The position numbers and the translations under genes are program-made. The notes beneath the pieces are model-generated. The model saw only the letters and a program-made list of their open reading frames with translations. It ran no database searches and was not told where the DNA came from. DNA of 64,000 bases. It comes from Candidula unifasciata. Taxonomy: Eukaryota > Mollusca > Gastropoda > Stylommatophora > Geomitridae. The stretch lies in NCBI GenBank assembly GCA_905116865.2, contig CAJHNH020001158.1, positions 262,001 to 326,000 on the forward strand, in the 5' to 3' direction. This document shows positions 43,401-55,400 of the stretch, in pieces. Position 1 is the first letter of the stretch. Each line of letters opens with the position of its first letter.

Positions 43401-46400
43401 TTTATTTCCAGATTGTATTCTAGATTGTATTTCTTCTCTCAGCATGTTAGAGCAGTTTATCCAAATACTTATATATTTCCGTTCTTTTAATTTTCATATT
43501 ATCGACTTGTATGTGGCTGGAGTTTATATCCTTTCCCTGTCTTGTTATTCTGTCTTATCTTGATTGATAACTAGTGAGCTTCTTTTTTTGAGAGAGTCAG
43601 TGTTTTAACAGTCTCTAGTTCATTTTCTCCAATGATATCAATGTCATCTGCATAACCAAGTATTCTTGCATTTTCTCCTAACACTCTTGTTTCAATTTAC
43701 TTGTAATTTTCTCTAGGGCGAAGTTGAAAAGAAATGGGTACAGAGCATTATTCAGTGACCCATAATTAGGGAATACCCCCTGCCAACAAGAATATTCTTA
43801 AAAAACAAAAATTTTACAAATGTCTCTTAGAAAACTCTTAACAATTTCCTATTATCAACCAAAACAATAAATTTCAACAACAACAAAAGTGATCAGTAAA
43901 CACCAAATAGCAGGGAAAGTAGCAGAAAATTAACCGGGTCCCATTTCTGTCTACAAATAAATTGTTTAGGTGACCATGCATCTTGTGTACAGGTTAATAT
44001 AGCCAAATTAGTAAAGTATATGGATCCAACCAGAAGTGTAGGTTTGCAGCTTCTCGAGGAGACAGGGTTAGGCATCAGAGTTTCATGTTTCCATCTTCAT
44101 TATCAGCTGAGGAAAAAATGAGGAGCAATACTTTCTGAATGCCCCTCGTAAATTATAGAAGTTATATTTCGTAGCCAAAGCGGCAGCAATAATGTCTGTA
44201 AAAATTGTTTACCTGTGTAGTGTTTGATCCAATGGCATGGTCCATCGCCAGAAAAATCATTTCACAAACTGAACATGCAGCATCAGCACCAATAGGGAAT
44301 GAGCTCTGCACTGCTTCTGAAACACAAACATACTATCATCAATAAGCAGATCCTTTGCAGAGCCTCACTATCGTCACTGCACATCTTAAAGTCTCTCTTT
44401 CTATAGCCAGTTCTTCAGTTCTCTGCCACATTTTCTGGAAACTGTAGCCTTCATCAGTTCTCTCTCCAGGCCACCATAACATTTAAAAACATATCACTGA
44501 AATATTTCTCTCTGTTACTATTTGTGTCAACTCCACAGTAGAGACTGGCTGCACTGCATACATACATCCATTGCCGACTTTGGAAACTATGGTGAGGTCC
44601 CAATCTCTTCCCCGATGCAATTCTTATTGCACTGTCTACTGGTATGACAAAGATTGTGAAGCACATCCACTAACCCTGAGCCACAGAACAGCATATATGC
44701 CCTGCTAAATAAAGGTCTTTCCTGATCACAGACTCCTACCTACACTGGACCGTAGAGTACACCTAGGCTGTATCTATTATACCAGTTATGAGTTTTCTAT
44801 ATTACAACTCACAGCACTAAAACCAAACATGAACTCTAAATCTTAAAAAAAAAAAAAAAACTATGTTAGATTTAATGATTCTGCAAATGTATGAGAGGAA
44901 GAGAATGATCAGTGTGCTGAGGGAATATCTGGCTTAAGACCTTAACACCTTAAGACGTTTGCTACGAGAAACTGAGCATCTATGGGTATGCCCGGTATGC
45001 TATGATGTCAATTCTTAAATCAGTAGTCAGTAACGATTTTGCAAAGACAGTGGCTCCCACAGTCATCACTATCCTGTGTGTGCTGTTAGACGTTCATAGG
45101 ACCCGCATTCGATTCCTCATTATCTATCATTCACACAAACGGTTCAGTGTCAAGAAGAAAAAGAAGAGCTTGGGGCTTCTTAGCAAAAGTTAATGGTCGA
45201 CGTTTGGTGCAGGAGAGCCTAGCATATGATACCACAACATCCAGCTTAAGAATGGAGGTGGAGGCGGTCACTGAAGCTTTCTGCTGGTTAGAGAACACAA
45301 TACACACACACACATCGTGACTGTAACTGACTCAGAAAGCATGCTGAGGAAGTTCAGGACAGGCATGCTTTGTGCAGAATGGCATGCTTCGCTGCGGAGG
45401 ACACGGGTGAGGAGTATTGTCTGGATTTTTTCACCAGGGTACGCTGGTGTGGTGGGAAATAAACAGGCGGACAGATTGGCTTGCTCTGCACAACTTGGTG
45501 CAACCGATACATAATAAGGCAGACATGGTTGGTGCCTCGGGGTAGAGCGTGTACAGTGCGGAGGAGCAGATGGATCACCACAGTCTGGTGAGACTGATGC
45601 AGGGGGGAGTGACGAGAGGTTCTGACAGATGCTCAAGGCTCAGAGGAAAGGCGAAATGGAAGTTTAATCAGAATGCTACTGGCACCATTAGTAACGGAAG
45701 TCTTCGCTGGCTGCTGATGATGGGGACGGAGCGCTTATGGGAATGCCCTGAGTGCTGTGATGTCGGTTCTTGAATCAAATCAAAGCAAATCAAATTGATT
45801 CCTGTATTCCACTCTAGTGCATGCAACCCTCTTGATTTCTGACACAGAGTTCAGCCCAGCGTTTTTAGCCTCTCATAATATTTTTATTCCTAATGTTTCC
45901 CTTTGACGTCCTCTTTTTCTCAGTTTGTTTCCTATTTCAGTGACTGTTTCATAATTTGTTTGCTAATTTTATCTTAAAGTGTGCCCAATATATCTCCATC
46001 TTCTATGTCTTATTGCAGGTGATACAGTATTTGTCCAGACATTTCTCTAATCTACTCACTATTTTTGAATTCACTCTATCTGATGTTCATGATTTTTCTC
46101 AAACACTTATTTTCCAATGCATACTTCATATCAAAAAGCCAGTCACTTAGACCATTTTCAGTGTAGACTGCACATTCTGAACCATCATATAAATTTATAA
46201 TAATGCGGCTCCACAGTACAAACAAGAACAAAGTGTGTCATGTACTCCCACATAGTACAAGCAGAAAAATTCCACTCACCCACCTAGTGGTGAAACACAT
46301 AACACAAACACTGACAATACAGCAATACTAACTTTGTTCAGGCTGGCCACATAACTTTAACTCTTCACAGATGACATCAGGTTCCTGTTTAAATAGAGAA

Positions 46401-49400
46401 TCACAAAATTTCATGAGTAATCCGAGACAAATATGTGAGCCCATGGCTTAAGGGCTGTGAATGCAGTTTCATAAAATCTGCACTGGATGGCAGATTACTT
46501 GGTGTGATTTAACTCTTTCAGTGCCAGGGGGTTTAGCATCAGAGCCCCAATGGTGGTAAAGAGAAATATATAAACAGCGCATTCTGCGTTCTTTGTAGGA
46601 ACGTAAGAACATATGATGTGTTCCTTAGGACTAAAAGAGTTAAGGTGCTCCAATATAACTTTTTTTTTTATAAAGCTGAGAAAGGTATCTATAATTTTTA
46701 ACCACTAACTTATTATCAGTTTGGGTGTTATGCAAATCTTTCAGATGTTTCTTCTTTTGTTTTACTTCTTCTGTCTGAATTAAAGCTAAGAAACATGAAG
46801 CTACCACTCTTTGTTAGGGCAGACTGCCATCTTAAGAGATGACTAGAGGTAGGTGATATTTGCAGCAAGTAACCTCAAGGGCTCAGAATGCTGAAAGAGA
46901 AGGAGGAAGAGGGGAAGACTGCTATCTTAATCACATATTACAACTGAATTTACATACTGAGACAGTTTACTGACGATCACACGGTGACTGGCACCACAGA
47001 CATCAGATCATATCCCCCAAGACTGTCCCAAAAACAACATATCAAGGCTACACTTCTGGCCAGTGAAAGCCAAACTTTGCGGGTCGCTAAGTGAATAACA
47101 AAAGACAGTGAAGTTCATACTAGAGGCAACATTGCAGATACAGATAATCGGCTATCCTCCGAATAACAGACCCAAATTATTGAGGCCGAAAATATACCCT
47201 AACAGGGTCTCAGTCACATGTAAATTGTGGACTTCTGGCGACTTCCGCCACCGCCGAGAGTTTCTCCCATGCCGCTACGCGTGACGTGGCTAAAGTAGAT
47301 GGCTGCGACTCCCGAGCAAATAAAATGAAGGAAGCTGCAGGAGATGCAATAGCTGCTGCTTGTGAGTCCCAGCCATCTAATTTAGCCCCGCTCCATGCCG
47401 CACATGGCGGCATGGGAGATACTCTCGGTGGTGGCGGTAGTTTCTGGAAGTCTGCATTTTAAGTCGCCGGAAGTCAGCAATTTACATGTGACTGAGGCCC
47501 TGTTAGGGTATATTTGTGGCCTTGATAATTTGGGACCGTTATTCGGAGAATAGCCAGATAATCTATTCAAAACAAACAAAAGAAGAAGAAAATATTACAC
47601 TCTCTACAAAGCTACATTATGTTGCATAGTTCTGAAATTACTCAACTGATGGTGTCAGTTCAATCAGATTAAGTAAATATAATAAATAAAATAATATGAA
47701 GATTTAGAAACAAATAGCGAAAGACTCATTTGGAGACTACTGAGAATATGTCAGTAACAGGTACAGTAAAAGACCCATTTCACATTATTGACTCACCAGG
47801 CATGCGGTGGTGAGACAAATATTTTTATAGGCTATCAGCATTCGCTGGGTGATGTGCTCAACATAGCACTGACCAACATTACTTCCCAAGACATTTCCTG
47901 CTAGCTTGTAGCCATCATGCTGGTGCAGATCCCATAAATATAATAATCAAGGATATAAAACATGAGACAATGAAGAACTGAAGACAAACATGTTTATCGT
48001 AGCTGTAGCTACTATTGATGAAGAAACATGAAACAACGATGGAGCAAAGTAAAGCACCCCTTTAAACGTCTTCAGGCATAATGGGCATAGAGGGCATACA
48101 GCTTATCTATTAATGGGCATACAGCTTATCTATATTTTATAGACCAATCTGCACTCAGTGGGTGATGTGGTCAACATTACGTCAGCCGCCTTTACTTCCC
48201 AGGACTGTACCTGGTACCCATTGAAGGCTAGACTGACCTGACAGCCAAGGTCATTTTTGAAAAAGTCCAGTTCCACGAGGACCTGAACCCACGACCGATT
48301 CGCAAGCGAGCATCTAGCCACTTTTCCGTGGCGGCTCCTGAAACAATGATGGAGAAAAGACAAAACATATCATATTTACCATTTCCGTAGCTATTAATTC
48401 AGACAGATGCTCCAACTCCTCATCAGCCAGGATGTCACACTACATAACACAAGAAGAAATAAAATGTCTTTTTTTACAACAGCAAGCTGACACAACAGCA
48501 AACTGACACAAGTTAGGTACAGAGAGAATTCATAATGTTGTTTACTGATACACTCTCACAGTTAACCTCTTTACTACAGCATTCTTCACTACACCTTCTC
48601 CTCATATTTACTCCATCAACTGTTCATTACAGTATACATGTACTACTTTTTATGGCAGTGTAGGGTAGGGGGGTTCTTGAGCCTGAGGATTTGACTTCTT
48701 CCACCAGAGCTCTTTGATAGCATTCAACTGGCCAAAATATACATTTTGTTTAGATCCCCAAAGCAAATTTATTTGAAAAAACTCACCATTTGGGCAAAAG
48801 CTCCAAGTTTCGCACATACAGACTTGATTAGGTTTTGAAGGACACTCTGAAAAATTAGCAGAAAATTATCTTTATGAGTACTCTACATGTGCTAGATTGT
48901 GATATTTCATCATAATCAACGTCCCTGCATACTGGGCATCGCCATGCGTGCTTAGTCCTCCAATGCAGAAGCTACTCCAAGGTACATCGATTGATTGTTA
49001 CCAGAGGAGCCGGATATAATGTCTCCTACCTCAGCCTCGAAAAGCGCCACAAATAGGCTTCATTATGCTTTACTCCTGTGTCATTCTACTGTGTTAGTTA
49101 TCTACAGAATGAAACTGCAGTCTATTCCTCCATTCCACTCTGTCTTAAGCAATCCTTTCAATATCATGGACAGAATCCAGTCCACAGCATCTTTAGCCTC
49201 TATCATCATTTGTTTCAAGTTTTCTATTACCTTATTTCCTATTGAAGTGCTTGTTTCTTCTCAGGATGTGTCGCAAGGTGCTGCTTCAAGTGGAAAATGA
49301 TACCATGAATGACATACCACTCCTTTCGCCCTTGTTGTTTTTCCCTCTTAGCTTTGTCAAGAGTGACATCATTCTATTCAGCAATGACATAGAGGGATAT

Positions 49401-52400
49401 CCCTATGTGTATATGGATGCCATTATGGAATTCCCCCTCCCCCTTCCCCAGGCATAGTTTTCAATTTCATGACATGTCACAGCCCATCACTTTCGCGTAT
49501 AGAAACTGCTACTAGCCCCCAGCAATGGTGTAGTTACATCTAGCTGCAAAAGGGAGATCACACTGATATACAGGAATACTTCCATTCACTTCCAGCCACT
49601 AGGAGAAAGAGAGGAGTCTAGTTTTCCAAGACAACTTTAACTCTTGACTTTCAAGCAGCGTAAAAACCAAGCACTATGGTCAAACTCACTGAACAATCTC
49701 ATATCTATCTTCAGGTTAGGACGGTGATTATTATATACATCACTATTTCCTTTTCAGAGGTATATTTTGCTTTCTATCTTAGAACTGTACCCTACAGGTG
49801 AAAGACGAGGATTATTTCAACCGCTGACCTCTGGGTCAGGAACTAGATCAGCGGTTCTCAACTTGCCTGTCACAACCCTTTTTTTGGAGGGGGAGGGGTC
49901 AAATGACTGTTTCACAAGAGTCACCTAAGACCATCAGACAAAACATATTCATTAAAGTTATAAAGAAAAATAATTGTCTGGGGGTCACCACAACATGAGG
50001 GAACTGTATTAAAGGGTTGTGGCATTAGGAAGGTTGAGAGCCACTGAACTAGGTCTCTGGAATGCTAATCCTATCTTTCTGTATCTAGGATGCATTTCCC
50101 TTTTACTGTACCTTAGTACTCTTAGGAGATTCTTCATCTTCTGATGCTGGTACTTAAACGATCTACGGCTGGCGAGGTGCCCTGAAGAATGTTTCATTTC
50201 AAAGTCAGATGAAGAGCCTCTGGAAAACCCCAGGTGGTAATTACCGTTTCCCAGACAAATTCTCATGATGACAGTTTCATGTGACAAAATTTTTTTTTCT
50301 TTTCATTATATCAAAGTAAAATATGACTGATATTGGTTTTATTTTAAAAAACAAAACTATGATTTACATTCATAGTTAAGGTTTAATTGTTTCTAGATAT
50401 GTGTATGGTGTCAAGTTTAGTGCTGTCTATCAATATACCTCTTCTAGATGAAAGCTTAACTTAAGGACCAGAAAGAACAGTTGTCAAAAGTAAACTGCTC
50501 TGTCTAGCCACCTCATTTATTCAGTGCTCCCTAGGAATCTAAACTCCCCTTTCCCTATTTCTGCAGATATTCGGGCGGCTCACTTTCTTTAACGGGCCAA
50601 TTTTAGTCAGTATCTGAGTGTATCCACGGACTGGGTCTCCACTTAGCATCAAAAGACTGTTGTCTTGGTTTCTCATTCAGATATGGAAGGAGGATTTAAA
50701 CCAACCCCACCACATATCTTAAGTAAAATGAACCTGTTTCATGACAGGATGTGTAATAAAGTACCATCTTCTTTGTCTTATAACTGTTGTTACCAGAGGC
50801 TGCGTAGAAATTTACTTGTTTCTTCACCCATCTATAATTCATCCTCTTTTATGTTCAACATTTTCCTCAGGCTTTTTGTTTTCAAATACATTTAACTTTC
50901 ATTCTAGGTCTCTGGTACAAACCTTTCTTAGTCATCACTGCACTTAACAATAGCAGCAGTAAAAGTAAAAGGATCCTTTACCACGCCATTAGGTATATTG
51001 GGTATATAGTGCTAGAACTGTATTCTCAGACCAGCTGGCACTATGTGGGCCATGTGCTCAGAATTCCGCCAGCTGCCTCCACTTCCTATGACTTTACCTG
51101 GTCTCCATTTGAAGTTAGGTTGACCTGGGAGCCAAGATAAAATCAAATTTGGCTCCATTTGGATTTGAACCTCTGACCTTCAGGCTGGGAGGAGAGCATC
51201 TAGCCACTACACCACTATGGCTTCCAGCACAGCATTCATATTCTCAGTCTCCCTCGTGGGTCCAGTAATACAAAGGTGAGCTCAATAAACAAAATTTACC
51301 TGAACAACTGGACTCCGATCCAGCTCTCTAATTTCCTTGACCACAGCCTTGCAAATATCACACTCAGTTGATGCCTGGAATAGTAATTACTATTATAACA
51401 AGGGTAACATTGTTATTTAATAAAATGACACAGGATTATCTAAATAAATGAGACATTGAACAAGGCTGACGAAAACGAGAGAAGAAAATAACGGTATAGA
51501 AGAGGAATAACTAACAAGAAAAAAATGAGGAAATGAAGAGTTTCAATAAAAAAATTCTCAATATCTATACCTATTTAAATTTGACACAGAAAGAGAATTC
51601 TCACTAGCTATATAGGCTATCCTCCGATTAACGGTCCCAAATTATCGAGGCTAAGAAAATACCCTAACAAGGCCTTAGTCATGTTAATTGCGGACTTCTT
51701 TCTGTGACTATACCACACACCGCGGAAAAGCTTCCACCGGGTTAAAGTCACTGCAGAGAGTTTCCCCCGCATCGCGCGGATGGGGGCTAAACTAGATGGC
51801 TGGGACTCACGAGCAGCAGCTACCGCATCTCCTGAAGCTTCCTCCATTTTTTTTGCTCGTGAGCACCAAGGAAGTGACAATACAAGAAAGTGAATCATAA
51901 ACGGTTAGGTAATCTGTGAAAATTATGTGTGAGGGGACAGAAGCATGGTTTCATAGATGAGAAAATGAGAAAAACAGATAAAAAGAGCAATTAATATGTC
52001 TTGAAAGAAGTTTGAAGTACGGATCAACACATCTCACAAGGGTAGTAACCCATAAGTGCTCTGTTCTTCTTCTAACTCAAGCCCGAGTCCGAAGAAGCTC
52101 AACACAGTATACAGGCTCTGTAGCACCGGTGAGAATCCTGAAATACTTTGGGTAGATTTTTTAACTTCAAATTTTTACCCGGGCAGCATTGTTAGGCTAC
52201 TCTTTTCGATTTCCAACTGCCAAGGGATTTTTTTTTTTTACTTGCGCAACAATGCACTTGTGCGTCCGATCTCACTATTCAGAGACCAGGGAAAATTACT
52301 AGAAATGGTTTAGTGTCAAGAGGCAAAAGAAGTGCCTGGGGGTTCATAGCAAAAGCTAATGGTCAATGTTTGATGCAGGAGAGACTAGCAAATGATACCA

Positions 52401-55400
52401 CAATAAATAGCTTAACCCTTTTGCCCCAAGAAGCCGAAAAACTGACACTTGCAGTTGTGTCCAGTTTCCTGTAAATGTCACGTTTTCGACTAGCCTATCG
52501 TGACTTGCTTACGAGATGTACAGTTAATGCAAATGGCTGAGTTTGTGCCTGTGCAAACGTTTAGAAGGTCAGGATATAAATGAACCAACTATAGTATTTA
52601 GAGGGGTTTCCTTTGTGCCAAAGTTTTTTTTTTTTTAAAGCCAAGATGACATCAGATTTTCTCATAAGCCTCAATGATAAAGGTCAAGGGGTCATGGCAT
52701 GTGTGACAATAGGTGTGTGTTGTTTTTTTAGGCCCCAGGAGTTGTATTCAATTTAATGCTTCACCCCGTTCATATATCTTAATATATTTTGAAAAATAAT
52801 TTTTAAATTTCAACTAATAAATTTTTAATGAATTTAAAAATGACAAGTGTAAAAACTTTTGGGTTTTTAAAAAAATAGATTTTTCAGGAATCACAATGGG
52901 GTCAGACTTTTTTTTAAAGAGTTCTCAAGACAGGACATATAAGCAAACTACTACTGGTACTATTGTTATTGGAACTCTGCGTTGGCTGCTGAAGATGAGG
53001 ATGGAGCACTTATGGGAATGCCCTTAGTGCGGTAATGTCGGTTCTTGAATCAACTCAAAATTCCTAACAATGATATTTTAGGACACAAAAAAGACAAAAA
53101 TTACACTGATTTAAAGCAGTAATCAATAAAAGCAAATGCAACAGAGAACCAAGCAGGTTACGTCTTCCTGTGGTTAAATAAATTTTATATGCTGAATTTT
53201 TGTTCAACCTCTGACGACTGTGACTAACGGGAAAACATAACATCATAATTTCTATAAAATAAAGCCAGTTTGTCATAAGAAACCACCCAATATGCTATTC
53301 TTAGTAACTGCAACCATTGGCGGACCTATTAACATTTGTGCATGTGCAATCGGTATCAATGCTTTAAGCGAGGATTCTCATAAACAAGTCACTATTGTTG
53401 TGCCAGTTGAGCAGCATTTACAGGGGCAAGGCACATACCAGAAGTGCCGGTTTTGATGCTTCTCGAGGTGGAAGGGTTCAGATAAAGATTCCATTTATAA
53501 TAGTGACACTGTAGTCTTAGATGTGAGTTACCTGACATGCCTTGTGTGATAACTCACCTGTTCTGACAGAAGGCCTGAAGATACACCAAGACACTGGGTA
53601 ACACCTTCACAAACTGACGCTGCTGGCTGTAAAGACAAGATGTAGATAGTTAGAAGTTATTTACCAACAAAAACACTGCTAAATAACTGCTAGCAAACAC
53701 AAAAGGTCTCAATGTATAGTTTTCTAAATCAATGTTCTTCAACCCATGGGAATGTGGACTATAATCATCATCATCTCCTCCTTCGCGCAAAAGTGAGGGA
53801 GGAAGTAAAGCAATTCCTGCAAGAGCAACAATCTGACTTTGTTGAAGGAGGAATGGATGGCTAGGCTGGCTTATATAGTAGACATTTTTAGGTTCCTTAA
53901 TGAACTTTTCTTTTCATGGGACTTGTTCAAATGCTGTTTACACTTGGAAATAAAATGTCTGTGTGTAAAAAAAAAAAAAAAGAAGAAGAAGAAGAAGCTG
54001 GCTCCCTGGGATAATCGCATATCAGAGGAAGATACAGGATGTTTCCACATTTAGGATATTTTTTTCTGCTGATTTCAACCTGAAAGGGATATTTAACATA
54101 AGTCAGCATATAAAGGCATTAGCTAAAAATGATCATTCTCTTCTTCTGCCCTACTAACCCCCAATAAAGCATAGGCCCTCAACCAACTCAGGCCAAATCA
54201 CTCTATCCTTCGCTATCATATGCAGCTCTCCCCATCTTTTTTAACTTCACTCTCTAGATCCCTTCTCCATGTGTTTTTGGTCTTCCTTTTTCCGTTGTTC
54301 TTCCTACATCGTACGCAATTCTAACATTCCAGGTGCCAATTCTGGAGGTTTTCCACGCTGAAGAAATATAATGAACACAGAGCAAGGGAAAGACCACGCA
54401 AGAGATGGAGCGACATCATCAGGAGCAACCTAACAGAAATGAACACCAATTTGTACAATACATTGGAAAAAGCGCAATAACGAACCTTATATCTTCCCCC
54501 CCCCCCCAACATCTCGCTGAGGTAAATGGTAGGAGAGAGGAAGAAGAAGAGGAAGGAATTCTACCAACAATTTTTTATGAACATAAATCAATTTTTTGTA
54601 TTTTAGATTTTGTTTTTTTAAATTATTATTGATCTTTGTAAAATGTTTTTTGTGTGGTTCTGTTGAAGAATTTTTTTTCCAAGGAATTTCCATGGGTTCA
54701 CTACCAATTTTTTGGCAGCAAAAGGCTTAGAGTTATTTTTGTGGTTATTTCTTCTAATCCTAGAATGCCTCACAGTGTCAGGAGAGATCTCTGGAACAGG
54801 CTTTTCTGTTCGCTTCATATATAGAACTTGTCAGTGTCTCTGATATTTCTATGGTCCATTTTCTGTGTGTTCAACCTCTGGCTCTGTTACCACTGTATAT
54901 CACTGCTCTTTGTGGTGCTCTGTCTGATGCCAGTCTTGTTACATGGCCAAAATGACGGTAACGCTCTTACCTAAATATCAAAAATTGTGTAAGCAGAGTG
55001 AAAATTAACTGAATCTTTTCACATCACCGACGCATAAGGCACAAGGTCCTAAAACTCATATTTTTTACAGGAAAAAAAGAAGCATTCTAGGGGGGATGTG
55101 ATCAATGTTATGTTAGCCATAGTGACTTCCTGGAATCTATTTCAGGCTGAGATGACCTGAAGCCCTAAGGACCCTTCACCAAGCTCCCAGGTGTACAGTG
55201 CTAGAACTATATTTCTTCAGACCAATAAGTTGGCAGCTGATGTGGTCAACATCATCTGGCCGCTTTCAGCTCCCAGGACTTGACCTGGTACCTACTCAAG
55301 GCTGTGTCGACCTGGGAGTCAAGGTCCTTTTTGGAAGAAAAAAAAGTCTGGCTTGAACCCATGATCTTTGGTAGCGCAGGCCAGCATCTAGCCGCTACAC

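Noticed and set aside
47806..47905. Open minus-strand segment with several Cys (QCYVEHITQRMLIAY...) and a GTGAGT, looking like an extra saposin exon
   Set aside because: It is a SINE-A body (GGGTGATGTGCTCAACAT). D3 already splices in phase from 48380 to 46384 with correct cysteine spacing, and this would add two stray cysteines.
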